From assembly GCF_000718135.1 (NCBI RefSeq), contig NZ_JOEM01000008.1:186001-250000 (forward strand): a DNA stretch of 64,000 nt. The letters run 5' to 3'. This document shows, piece after piece, positions 53,697-62,397 of this stretch; the stretch's first letter is position 1; every line of letters starts with the position of its first letter. A program made the position numbers and the translations under genes. The DNA comes from Streptomyces cyaneofuscatus (GTDB taxonomy: Bacteria > Actinomycetota > Actinomycetes > Streptomycetales > Streptomycetaceae). Below the pieces are notes generated by a model, which ran no database searches, was not told the origin of the DNA, and worked only from the letters and a program-made list of their open reading frames with translations.

Positions 53697-54583
53697 TTGA
53701 CTGCTCCCAGTGAAAGGCCCTGGACGAGTTTGTCCTGGGCGGCGTAGCCGGCGATGAGCACCGGCAGGGACACGACCACGGACGCCGCGCACAGCTGGGC
53801 GAGGAAGAGCCCCTGGCTGGTGACGAAGGTAGTCAGGTGGACGGGCGCCGTCCCGGCGACCACGCCGGTCAGCACCCGGGCGAACAACAGCTCGTTCCAG
53901 CTGAAGATGAAGCAGATCAGGGCCGTGGCGGCGATGCCGGGGGCGGCCACGGGGGCGACGACCCGGCCCAGCACGGTGGGCAGCTTCGCCCCGTCGACCT
54001 GGGCCGCCTCGATGATGGAGACGGGGACGTCGGCGAGGAAGGACTGCATCATCCACACCGCGATCGGCAGGTTCATCGAGGTGTAGAGCAGGACGAGCAG
54101 CCAGATGTTGTCCAGGAGCCCGGTGTTCTTGGCGAACAGGTAGATGGGCAGCAGACCGGCGACCACCGGCAGCATCTTGGTGGAGAGGAAGAAGAACATC
54201 ACGTCGGTCCACTTGCTCACCCGCCGGATGGAGAGCGCGTACGCGGCGGGCAGCGCCAGCAGGAGCACCAGGAGGGTGGAGAACAGCGACGCGGTGAGGG
54301 AGTTGACCAGTGGGGGCCAGGGGGTCGGGCCGCCTCCGCCGCCGAAGAAGGTGCGGTAGCCGTCGAGCGTCAGCGAGGCCGCCAGGGAGGGCGGGTTGGT
54401 CGCCGCGTCGGCCTCCGAGTGGAAGGAGGTCAGCACCATCCACAGGGCGGGCAGGCAGAAGACGATGCCGACGGCCCAGGCGGTCAGGCCGAGGACCGTG
54501 GTGCGCCTGCGGGCGCGGGCCGTCGGCGCGGGGGCCTTCGATGTGGCGCGGGTGCGGTTCGGTGCTGCGGTCGAGGCGCTCAT
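53693..54583 (-). CDS. Sugar/polyol ABC transporter permease (MalG type)
   Basis: A 296-residue membrane protein with six helices and the EAA loop 'IEAAQVDGAKLPTVLGRVVAPVAAPG'. It forms the transport channel with the next permease. It overlaps both neighbours by 4 bp. Confidence 0.9.
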   Translation of the reverse strand: MSASTAAPNRTRATSKAPAPTARARRRTTVLGLTAWAVGIVFCLPALWMVLTSFHSEADAATNPPSLAASLTLDGYRTFFGGGGGPTPWPPLVNSLTASLFSTLLVLLLALPAAYALSIRRVSKWTDVMFFFLSTKMLPVVAGLLPIYLFAKNTGLLDNIWLLVLLYTSMNLPIAVWMMQSFLADVPVSIIEAAQVDGAKLPTVLGRVVAPVAAPGIAATALICFIFSWNELLFARVLTGVVAGTAPVHLTTFVTSQGLFLAQLCAASVVVSLPVLIAGYAAQDKLVQGLSLGAVK

Positions 54584-55545
54584 GCGCGGCTCGCCTCCTC
54601 ACGGAAGAGGGAGGAGACCACCCGGAGCGCGAAGGTCGCGATGATCACGGTGCCGATCACCACGACCACGCCCACGGCGGACGCCAGTCCGTACTCATGG
54701 GCCCGGTAGAAGGTCTCGTAGACGGTGTACGGGAGGTTGGCGGTGCCGAGGCCGCCCGCGGTGATGGTGAACACGGCGTCGAAGTTCTGCACGATGTACA
54801 CCGAGCCCAGCAGGACGCCGAGTTCGAGGTAGCGGCGCAGGTGGGGCAGGGTCAGGAAGCGGAACATCTGCCATGGCCCGGCGCCGTCGAGACGGGCGGC
54901 CTCCATCATCTCGGCGGGGCGGCTCTGCAGCCCGGCCAGCAGGATCAGCATCATGAAGGGGGTCCACTGCCAGACGAGGGCCGCGGCGACGGCCATCAGC
55001 GGCATCTCGGAGGTCCACTCCGGCTGCGCGATGGACTCGATGCCGAAGAGGTTGCCGAACCAGGTCAGCACACCGTTGAAGAGCCCGTACTCGGGGTTGT
55101 AGAGCGCGTGCTTCCACAGCAGCGCCGCCGAGACCGGCACGATCAGGAACGGGGTGATGAGCAGGGTGCGGACGAAGCCCCGGCCGAAGAAGGTGCGGTC
55201 GAGCAGCAGGGCGAAGGCGAGGCCGAGGACGACGCTGACGATCACGACCGTCGCGGTGAGCAGGACGGTGGTGAGGACCGATTCGCGCAGGGCGGGGTCG
55301 GTGAAGACGGAGCCGTAGTTGGCGAATCCGGTGAAGTGGCGCTGGTCCGGCTTGAGCGAGTTCCAGTCGAAGAAGGAGATCACCAGGGTTGCCACGAAGG
55401 GCAGTTGGGTGACCACGATCAGGAAGACGAGGGCGGGTAGCAGGGGCGCCCGGGTCGCCCAGGCGCGGGCTCTGCTGCCGGTGGGGCGCTTGCCGGGCGG
55501 GGCCGGCCGGGGTGGGGTCGGCCGTACGGCGGTGGTCGTGGTCAT
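54580..55545 (-). CDS. Sugar/polyol ABC transporter permease (MalF type)
   Basis: A 321-residue membrane protein with six helices and EAA loop 'MMEAARLDGAGPWQMFRFLTLPHLRRYL'. A Pro-rich cytoplasmic start precedes helix 1. ATG 55545 overlaps the binding-protein stop. Longer open frames upstream are overlap only. Confidence 0.9.
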   Translation of the reverse strand: MTTTTAVRPTPPRPAPPGKRPTGSRARAWATRAPLLPALVFLIVVTQLPFVATLVISFFDWNSLKPDQRHFTGFANYGSVFTDPALRESVLTTVLLTATVVIVSVVLGLAFALLLDRTFFGRGFVRTLLITPFLIVPVSAALLWKHALYNPEYGLFNGVLTWFGNLFGIESIAQPEWTSEMPLMAVAAALVWQWTPFMMLILLAGLQSRPAEMMEAARLDGAGPWQMFRFLTLPHLRRYLELGVLLGSVYIVQNFDAVFTITAGGLGTANLPYTVYETFYRAHEYGLASAVGVVVVIGTVIIATFALRVVSSLFREEASRA

Positions 55546-56915
55546 CGGTACTCCTCCGCTACCTTCTCGGCCAGCTTCTGGGAGGTGGCGAGTGCGGCGT
55601 CCACCGACTGGCGGCCCGCGATGGCGGCGCTGATCTCCTGCGCGACCTTGGTGCCCAGGTCGGTGAACTCCGGTACGCCGACGAACTGGATGCCTGCCGT
55701 GGGGCGCGGCTGGGTGCCGGGGTTGTTGGGGTCGGCCTCGGAGATGGCCTGCTGGGTGACGTCGGCGAACGCCCCTGCTTCCTTGCGGTAGTCGGGGTGG
55801 GCGTAGGTCGAAGCGCGTTTCCCGGCGGGGACGTTGGACCAGCCGCTGGTGGCGCCGACGAGTTCCTCGTACTCCTTGCCGGAGGCCCAGGAGATGAACT
55901 TCCAGGCGTCGTCGGCCTTCTTGGAGGCGTTCTGCATCCCCCAGGCCCAGGTGTAGAGCCAGCCGGAGCTCTTGGTCTGCTCGACGGGGGCCGGTACGTA
56001 GCCGATCCTGCCCTTCACCGGGGAGCCCTTGGCCTCCAGCGAACCGGCGCCGGCGGTGGCGTCGTACCACATGGCGGTCTTGCCCTGGGTCATGTTGTTG
56101 AGGCATTCGGCGTACCCGGACTGCGGGGCGCCGAGCTCTCCGTGTTTGCGCACGAGGTCGACGTAGAACTTGGTGGCCTTCTTGAACTCCGGTGAGGTGA
56201 GCTGGGGTTTCCAGTCCTCGGTGAACCAGGTGCCGCCCATGGTGTTGACGACGGTGGTGAGCGGGGCGATGACCTCGCCCCAGCCGGGCAGGCCGCGCAG
56301 GCAGATGCCCTTCATCCCGCGCTGCGATCCGTCGGTCTTCGCGGCGAGTTCGGCGACCTCCTTCCAGGTCGGCTTGGCGGGCATGGTGAGCCCTTCCTTC
56401 TCGAAGACGTCCTTGCGGTACATCAGGAAGGAGGACTCGCCGTAGAAGGGCTGGGCGTAGAGCTTGCCGTCCTTGTGGGTCAGCGACTCGCGCAGCGGCG
56501 GGAGGATGTCCTGCTGGTCGAAGTCCGGGTCGGCGTCGACGTATTCGTCCAGCGGGCGCAGCCAGCCGTTCTCGGCGAAGAAGGGGAGCTCGAAGTTGGA
56601 GATGGTGGCGATGTCGTACTGGCCGGCCTGGTTGGAGTAGTCCTGGCTGATCTTGTCGCGGACGTCGTTCTCCGGCAGCACCGTGAAGTGGACGGTGATG
56701 CCGGTCTCCTTGGTGAAGTGCTCCTTGGTCAGCTTCTGGAGTTCGACCATCTGCGGGTTGTTCACCATCAGGACGTTGAGGGCGTCACCTCCCCCGAAGG
56801 AGGTCCCGCCGGCCCCGGCGCAGCCGGTGGCGAGGAGGGCGAGTGCCGCGGCTGTGGCTGCCGTGCGCGGCAGGCGGCGGCGTGGTCCGTGTCGTCGGCG
56901 GGGGTGATGGCGCAT
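55542..56915 (-). CDS. Polyol-type ABC binding lipoprotein (family 1, SmoE-like)
   Basis: A 457-residue family-1 solute-binding lipoprotein: Arg-rich signal peptide, lipobox 'LLATGC' (Cys ~32), then 'LNVLMVNNPQMVELQKLTKEHFTKETGITV', typical of sorbitol/mannitol-binding SmoE-like proteins, and 'AMWYDATAGAGSLEAKGSPV'. The adjacent dehydrogenase and DeoR regulator support a polyol substrate. CAGGAG lies 5 nt before the ATG. No ATPase gene is in the operon; Streptomyces transporters of this kind generally share the MsiK ATPase. Confidence 0.9.
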   Translation of the reverse strand: MRHHPRRRHGPRRRLPRTAATAAALALLATGCAGAGGTSFGGGDALNVLMVNNPQMVELQKLTKEHFTKETGITVHFTVLPENDVRDKISQDYSNQAGQYDIATISNFELPFFAENGWLRPLDEYVDADPDFDQQDILPPLRESLTHKDGKLYAQPFYGESSFLMYRKDVFEKEGLTMPAKPTWKEVAELAAKTDGSQRGMKGICLRGLPGWGEVIAPLTTVVNTMGGTWFTEDWKPQLTSPEFKKATKFYVDLVRKHGELGAPQSGYAECLNNMTQGKTAMWYDATAGAGSLEAKGSPVKGRIGYVPAPVEQTKSSGWLYTWAWGMQNASKKADDAWKFISWASGKEYEELVGATSGWSNVPAGKRASTYAHPDYRKEAGAFADVTQQAISEADPNNPGTQPRPTAGIQFVGVPEFTDLGTKVAQEISAAIAGRQSVDAALATSQKLAEKVAEEYR

Positions 56916-56950
56916 GGGGACTCCTGATCAGTCGTAGCGGCTCGGTGATC

Positions 56951-56996
56951 GGGTCGTGCGAGTCGGGTCGTACGAGGGGGGTGCGGGTCGTGCGAG
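56951..56996. repeat. Three direct 12-bp repeats, candidate DeoR operators
   Basis: GGGTCGTGCGAG (56951-56962), GGGTCGTACGAG (56965-56976), GGGTCGTGCGAG (56985-56996), in the 164-bp gap between the DeoR gene and the transporter operon it probably controls. DeoR proteins often bind tandem direct repeats. Confidence 0.6.
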
Positions 56997-57004
56997 CAGG
57001 GCGG

Positions 57005-57034
57005 ACCGCGCCCCGACGGGGGGCGGGGCGCGGT
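57005..57034 (-). terminator. Hairpin terminator after the DeoR gene
   Basis: A perfect 11-bp stem (57005-57015 with 57024-57034), 8-nt loop, 45 nt past the regulator stop on the minus strand, separating it from the transporter operon. Confidence 0.65.
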
Positions 57035-57079
57035 GGTACGGGGGTGGCGCGGCCGGTGGACGGGACCGGGCGCGCGGCG

Positions 57080-57850
57080 TCAGACGCGGATGACCTGGGG
57101 GCCCATGAGGGAGTAGCGCTGGGCCTCGGCCGAGGAGAGTCCCGCGTCGGTGACGATCGCCTCGAAGTCGCCGACACCGGCGAACCGGCAGAAGCTCACC
57201 GCGCCGAACTTGGAGTGGATCCCGGCGAAGATCCGGCGCCGGGAGCTGCGCATGGCCTGGGCCTTGACCTCGCTGACGGCCGGGTCGGGGGTGGTGAGGC
57301 CGTACTCGCGGGAGATGCCGTTGGCACCGACGTACGCCAGGTCGATGACGAAGCCGGCCAGCATCTTGGAGGCCCAGTGGTCGACGGTGGCCATCGTGGA
57401 GCCGCGCACCCGGCCGCCGAGCAGCAGGACGGAGATCTTCTCGGCGTCCGCGAGGACGGTGGCGACGGCCAGGGACGCCGTGACCACGGTCAGCGGACGG
57501 TCCCGGGGGAACGCCTCGGCGACGAGCTGGGGGGTGAAGCCCTCGTCGACGAAGACGGTCTCGGCGTCCCCGAGCAGATCGGCGGCGGCGGCCGCGATCC
57601 GCGACTTCTGCGGGACGTTACGGGTGGTGCGGACCGCGAGCGTGGTCTCGTAGCCCGCCGACTCCACGGGGTAGGCGCCGCCGTGGGTCCGGCGGAGGAG
57701 ACCGTGCTCCTCCAGTACGTGCAGATCGCGGCGGACGGTCTCCTTGGCCACCTTGAACACCACCGCCAGGGCGTTCACCTCGACCGATCCGTCCCGTCGG
57801 GCGGTGTCGAGAATTCCTCTGCGGCGTTCGTCGGTGTCCACGACACACAT
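57080..57850 (-). CDS. DeoR-family transcriptional regulator
   Basis: About 256 residues: an N-terminal DeoR HTH ('RRRGILDTARRDGSVEVNAL', then 'AKETVRRDLHVLEEHGLLRRTHGG') and a DeoR sensor domain with 'FVDEGFTPQLVAEAF', 'LLLGGRVRGSTMATVDHW' and 'YVGANGIS'. It resembles GatR/GlpR-type regulators that sense phosphorylated sugars or polyols. It is just upstream of the polyol operon on the same strand. ATG 57850 has little ribosome site; GTG 57841 (nine bases in, after CAGGG) is an equal alternative. Confidence 0.85.
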   Translation of the reverse strand: MCVVDTDERRRGILDTARRDGSVEVNALAVVFKVAKETVRRDLHVLEEHGLLRRTHGGAYPVESAGYETTLAVRTTRNVPQKSRIAAAAADLLGDAETVFVDEGFTPQLVAEAFPRDRPLTVVTASLAVATVLADAEKISVLLLGGRVRGSTMATVDHWASKMLAGFVIDLAYVGANGISREYGLTTPDPAVSEVKAQAMRSSRRRIFAGIHSKFGAVSFCRFAGVGDFEAIVTDAGLSSAEAQRYSLMGPQVIRV

Positions 57851-58111
57851 CCCTGGCTCTTGCGGTGGCGCTGTTCAGGCGGCGACCCGGTCCGTTCGGG
57901 CCCATGTGACGTTTTTACAAGCAGGGTCCCCGGCGGACCAGGCTCTTCGCGGGGTTCCCTCTGCCCGTTCCTGCCCGTTTCCCCCGGTGGACCGCCGCTG
58001 GTCACACCCGTACCACCGGGCGTTCCGGGCGCTCCCGGGGTCCGCTCCGCCGGGTGACGCGCCCGATCCGTGCCCGATCTCGCGGAACGGTGCCCGTTCT
58101 CCCGGGGAGCG

Positions 58112-59449
58112 TCAGGAGACGGGCTCCTCCTCCAGGCCTTCGAGGCTGTCCATGAAGGAGCTGACCGAGAACACCGCGCGGCCGGGTCCGGCGGGGCCGT
58201 AGCCGGGCGGGGAGTTGAGGCCGAACTCCTCCAGCGTCGCCCGGTAGGCCTGGAGCAGGCGGATGTGGTACTCCAGCGGCGCGCCCAGCGGGTTGGCCTT
58301 GCCGAGCGGGGTGGTCGGCTCGGGGCACCACGTGGTGAAGCGCGGCACGACCCCGTTCGACATGAAGAACCGCAGCCCCTCGGTGGTCGAGTCGATGGCC
58401 TCGCTCACCTTCGTGAAGCCGAAGGGCTCGGCCATCTCGATGCCCGCGACGAAGTTGGGGATGACGTTGCGCGGCCCGAACACCTCGGCGGACTCCAGGA
58501 TCCGGCGGTGCCACTCGTCACGGCCGACGTACCGCTCCTTGCCGGGGCAGTGCAGCTGGAAGAGGCGGCGGTCCCACACCTCGAAGTTGGGGTGGTAGAT
58601 GCGGATGCCGTAGTCGTGGAAGCGCTGCACGTCCTCGCGGGGCAGCGCCTGGGCCACCACCTTGCCGGTCCAGCGGCCGGGGAAGCGCTCCTCGATGGCC
58701 TTGGCGTAGTGCCCGTAGAAGTCGGCCTCGTCGCGGCCGGCGACCTGGGAGGTGATCGAGCCGCCGGTGAGGGTGTAGGCGCGGGAGACGCCGGCGGTGT
58801 CGTACCGGTCGATGATCTCCAGAGCCTCCAGCACCTCCTCGACCGGCTTGACCCCGGTGTACGGGCGGCCGGCCGCCTTGTGCTGGCGCCAGTTGTGGTT
58901 GATGTCGCAGAACTGGCACTCCTCCTTGGCGCCGAAGTACTGGCACACCCGGAAGACCGTCAGGTAGATGAGGTAGCCCCACTGGATGGTCGGCGCGACC
59001 TCCATGACGGACTTGCCGTTGGAGAGCTGGTGGCGGTAGTACTCCGGCATCGGCGGCAGCCCGACGTCCGCGATCCGCGCCCCGTCGAGGTAGAGGCCGA
59101 GCGTGCCGTCCTCGCCGCCGCGCACGACGTACGGGGAGTCGGGGTTTACGCGCACCGACACCACCGTGCGGCGCAGGCCGTAGGGGCCGCCGGTGAGCAC
59201 GACCTCCTCCGGCGGACGGTTGAGCGCGGCGGCGCCGAGCTCGGGCAGCGTGCGGTGGTCGAAGGAGAAGATGAAGTACGACTTCGGCTTCACATCACCG
59301 GTGGCGCCGCCGATGGAGCCGCTGAGCGCGGACTCGTCGAAGGCCATGCCGCCGCGCAGCAGGTCCTCCTTGATGACGGCTTCCCGGGGTACCTCGGGGA
59401 AACGCCCCATCAGGTCCTCGACCAGTGCCGTACGACTGCTGCTCGGCAT
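58112..59449 (-). CDS. Radical SAM protein with CX8CX2C cluster motif
   Basis: A 445-residue protein of the radical SAM fold. Instead of the usual CX3CX2C it has Cys169-X8-Cys178-X2-Cys181 ('VCQYFGAKEECQFCDI'), followed by a plausible SAM-binding 'YTLTGGSIT' strand. The N-terminal ~140 residues form a separate domain. C-terminal 'VVPRFTTWCPEP' carries a further Cys that might bind a second cluster or substrate. GGAGG precedes ATG 59449. It stands alone; function not recognised. The 261-bp gap between it and the DeoR gene shows nothing. Confidence 0.8.
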   Translation of the reverse strand: MPSSSRTALVEDLMGRFPEVPREAVIKEDLLRGGMAFDESALSGSIGGATGDVKPKSYFIFSFDHRTLPELGAAALNRPPEEVVLTGGPYGLRRTVVSVRVNPDSPYVVRGGEDGTLGLYLDGARIADVGLPPMPEYYRHQLSNGKSVMEVAPTIQWGYLIYLTVFRVCQYFGAKEECQFCDINHNWRQHKAAGRPYTGVKPVEEVLEALEIIDRYDTAGVSRAYTLTGGSITSQVAGRDEADFYGHYAKAIEERFPGRWTGKVVAQALPREDVQRFHDYGIRIYHPNFEVWDRRLFQLHCPGKERYVGRDEWHRRILESAEVFGPRNVIPNFVAGIEMAEPFGFTKVSEAIDSTTEGLRFFMSNGVVPRFTTWCPEPTTPLGKANPLGAPLEYHIRLLQAYRATLEEFGLNSPPGYGPAGPGRAVFSVSSFMDSLEGLEEEPVS

Positions 59450-59695
59450 GTACGCGAACCTCCGTAGTCACCCCACCGCAACGGCGCGCGCACGGGTGGG
59501 CAGGTCTTGTCCAGTCAGGCTGGCAAGCCTACGCCAACGCCTTCCGCCACCCGCATTGACCAGCGGAGAACGGATCCAGGGGGCCCTTCGGCGCCGCCCC
59601 TGGGACAATGCGGGTAGGACGAGGGACCGGGGCCCGACCTCGACGAGGGCCCTGGCCGAACGCCCTGAGAGCCGACCGACCACCGGGGGCCGCAC

Positions 59696-60388
59696 ATGTC
59701 CGGCACACCGACCGCCGCAGCCGGAGCCCCGATCCGGGTCTTCCTGCTGGACGACCACGAAGTGGTACGCCGGGGGCTGCACGACCTGCTGGGGGCCGAG
59801 CCGGGTCTGGAGGTCGTCGGGGAGGCGTCCACGGCCGCCCAGGCGCTGGCCCGCGGCCCCGCGCTGCGGCCCGATGTGGCGGTGCTCGACGTCCGGTTGC
59901 CCGACGGGGACGGCATCACGGTCTGCCGGGAGCTGCGCTCGCGGATGCCGGAGCTGGCCTGCCTGATGCTGACGTCCTTCGACGACGAGGACGCCCTGCT
60001 GGACGCGATCATGGCCGGGGCGGCCGGCTACGTACTCAAGCAGATCAACGGGTCGGACCTGGTGTCGGCCGTACGGACCGTGGCGACCGGCCAGTCGATG
60101 CTGGACCCGGCGACCACGGCCCGGCTCATGCGCACCCTGCGCGCCCCCGAGCCGTCCGGTCCCGTGGAGGACGAGCGGCTGTCGGTCCTGTCCGAGCGGG
60201 AGCGGTCCGTGCTCGACCTCATCGGCGAGGGGCTGACCAACCGGCAGATCGCCGGGCGGCTCTACCTCTCCGAGAAGACCGTGAAGAACCACATCTCCCG
60301 GCTGCTCGGGAAGCTCGGGGTGGAGCGGCGGGTGCAGGCGGCCGTCATCGCGACGGAGGTACGGGAGCACGGGCAGCAGGAGGGGTGA
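59696..60388 (+). CDS. devR: DevR/DosR-like NarL-family response regulator
   Basis: A 230-residue response regulator. The receiver domain has phospho-acceptor Asp65 ('[11 protein letters not shown]'), and the LuxR-type HTH at ~165-225 has '[20 protein letters not shown]' and '[17 protein letters not shown]'. Its layout matches mycobacterial DevR (DosR), the hypoxia/NO response regulator. The partner kinase lies tail to tail 29 bp away. Likely targets are the Acg-like and universal stress protein genes nearby, as in the DosR regulon. Confidence 0.88.
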   Translation: MSGTPTAAAGAPIRVFLLDDHEVVRRGLHDLLGAEPGLEVVGEASTAAQALARGPALRPDVAVLDVRLPDGDGITVCRELRSRMPELACLMLTSFDDEDALLDAIMAGAAGYVLKQINGSDLVSAVRTVATGQSMLDPATTARLMRTLRAPEPSGPVEDERLSVLSERERSVLDLIGEGLTNRQIAGRLYLSEKTVKNHISRLLGKLGVERRVQAAVIATEVREHGQQEG

Positions 60389-60417
60389 GCCCCGGGGGGG
60401 CGAGGCAGGGGGCGCGG

Positions 60418-62181
60418 TCACGGTGCCGTACGGGACGCTCCGCCCCCTCCCCCGCGCCCCGTCGGCAGCGGGACCCGCCATTCCAGTACGGTGCCGCCGC
60501 GCGGGGCCGGGCCCCGCTCGACGGACAGGGTGCCGCCCAGCCTCTCGGCCCGTTCGGTCAGGTTCCGCAGGCCGCTGCCGCGGGCACCCTCCGGGACGCC
60601 GGTGCCGTCGTCGGTCGCGGTCACCGTCAGCGCACCGCCCTCGGCGACGACCGACACCTCCGCCGCCCGCGCCCCCGCGTGCCGGGCGATGTTGCTCAGG
60701 GCCTCCACGATCACCGCGATCACCTGGTCCGCCACGTCCTGGGGCACGTCGGTGTCGATCAGCCCCTCCATCCGCAGCGCGGGAGTGAACCCGAGGGCGG
60801 GCGCCGCGCTGTCCACCGCCTGGACGACCCGGGTCCGGAGCTTAGGGGCGTCTCCGGTCGGCCCGTGCTCGCGGAGCCCGAAGATGGTGGAGCGGATGAT
60901 CTTGATAGTGGTGTCGAGGTCGTCGATGGCACGGCCGAGCCGCTCGGCCGCTTCCGGGTGCTCGACGAAGGGGCGGGCGCTCTGCAGGGTCATCCCGGTG
61001 GCGAACAGCCGCTGGATCGCGAGGTCGTGGAGGTCACGGGCGATCCGGTCCCGGTCCTCCAGAAGGCTCACCTGCTCGGCGGCGCGGCGGCGCTCGGCCA
61101 GTTCGAGCGCCAGCGCGGCCTGTCCGGCGAAGCCCGGCAGCGAGGCGATCTCCGGTCCGGCGAACGGCGGACCGCCCTGGAGCCGGGCGAGGATGAGGAC
61201 CCCGCTCAGTTTCTCCTTGGTCCCCACGACGACGGCCACCGCGGGACCGAATCCGTCCCAGCGCTCCGGCCGTACGGTGCTCCGGGGATCGTTCCCCACA
61301 TCGGGGACGGTGATGAGCGCGTCGGCGGCGAGCGTGGCTCCGGCGAGGGTGCCCCGGGTGGTCGGCAGCACCAGGCCGCGGTGGGCCCCGGCCCTCTCCC
61401 CGTGGGCGATCGAACCGCTCAGTTCGCCGTCCGGCTCCACCAGGTGGAAGACGCCCAGGTCGGCGCCGGCGATGTCCACGGCCCGGGCCAGCATGCCCTC
61501 CAGGACCTCCGACTCCGCCGAGCCGGAGAGCAGCGCGCTGGTGAAGTCGGAGCTCGCGGCGAGCCACCGCTCCCGCTGCCGCCCCTCCTCGTAGAGGCGG
61601 GCGTTCTCGATGGCGATGCCCGCCGCGACCGCCAGGGTGGAGACGACGGCCTCGTCCTCCGCGTCGAAGTCGGCCCCGCCTCGCTTCTCGGTGAGGTAGA
61701 GGTTGCCGAACACCTCCTCGCGGACCCTGATGGGCACGCCGAGGAAGGTGTGCATCGGCGGGTGGTGGGGCGGGAAGCCGTACGAGGTCGGGTGGGCCGA
61801 GAGCTCGGCCAGCCGCAGGGGCTCCGGGTGCCGGATCAGCTCGCCGAGGAGCCCGTGGCCGGAGGGGAGGCCGCCGATCTGTTCCCGTACCTCGTCGCTG
61901 ATGCCGATGGGGAGGAACTCGGCGAGCTTCTGGTCGTCGCCGATCACACCCAGCGCCCCGTACTCGGCGTCGACGAGCACGACCGCCGCCTCGATGATCC
62001 CCCGGAGCACCTGGGGCAGGGCCAGTTCCCGGCCCACGGACATGACGGCCTCCAGCAGGCCGTTGAGCCGGTCGCGGGTGCCCCGGGCCTCGTCGATACG
62101 GCCCTGGAGCTCATCGAGCAGCTCGTCGAGTCTCAAGCGCGGGAGCCTGGCCCGTGGGGCCTCGCGGCCTTCCCCGCCCAT
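60418..62181 (-). CDS. devS: DevS/DosT-like GAF sensor histidine kinase
   Basis: A 587-residue cytoplasmic kinase. Residues ~40-205 are GAF-A with 'YGFPPHHPPMHTFLGVPIRV'; His140 aligns with the heme-binding His of mycobacterial DevS. Residues ~215-365 are GAF-B. The HisKA_3 domain has phospho-His385 in 'IARDLHDLAIQRLF', and the ATPase end has 'EALSNIARHAGA' and 'DDGTGVPEGARGSGLRNL'. It probably senses O2, NO or CO by heme and phosphorylates DevR. ATG 62181 has GGAGG 5 nt upstream; the open frame further right is overlap. It ends with a Gly-rich tail. Confidence 0.9.
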   Translation of the reverse strand: MGGEGREAPRARLPRLRLDELLDELQGRIDEARGTRDRLNGLLEAVMSVGRELALPQVLRGIIEAAVVLVDAEYGALGVIGDDQKLAEFLPIGISDEVREQIGGLPSGHGLLGELIRHPEPLRLAELSAHPTSYGFPPHHPPMHTFLGVPIRVREEVFGNLYLTEKRGGADFDAEDEAVVSTLAVAAGIAIENARLYEEGRQRERWLAASSDFTSALLSGSAESEVLEGMLARAVDIAGADLGVFHLVEPDGELSGSIAHGERAGAHRGLVLPTTRGTLAGATLAADALITVPDVGNDPRSTVRPERWDGFGPAVAVVVGTKEKLSGVLILARLQGGPPFAGPEIASLPGFAGQAALALELAERRRAAEQVSLLEDRDRIARDLHDLAIQRLFATGMTLQSARPFVEHPEAAERLGRAIDDLDTTIKIIRSTIFGLREHGPTGDAPKLRTRVVQAVDSAAPALGFTPALRMEGLIDTDVPQDVADQVIAVIVEALSNIARHAGARAAEVSVVAEGGALTVTATDDGTGVPEGARGSGLRNLTERAERLGGTLSVERGPAPRGGTVLEWRVPLPTGRGGGGGASRTAP

Positions 62182-62323
62182 GGATACCTCCGACGGCGTC
62201 GAGGGGGCGGACCGCTCGCGTCCGCGTCCTCCCAACGTAGCCGCCGCACCGCGCCGCCTCATGTCGAGCCGCGCGTGGTCACAGCGAGCGGGGACGGAGA
62301 GGGCCCCGTTCGGACGGTGGGCA

Positions 62324-62337
62324 GGGCCGTTCGGCCC
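62324..62337. promoter_or_regulatory. Candidate DevR box before the Acg-like gene
   Basis: GGGCCG-TT-CGGCCC, a perfect 14-bp palindrome about 60 bp before the nitroreductase start, in the divergent gap with devS. The GGGCC half-sites resemble DevR/OsdR-type targets. The match is from memory and untested. Confidence 0.5.
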
Positions 62338-62397
62338 CTGCTGCGCCGGGCGTGCCGGGCGGGAAGCTGGAGCCGAGGGAGCACCGGAGAGGAAGCC

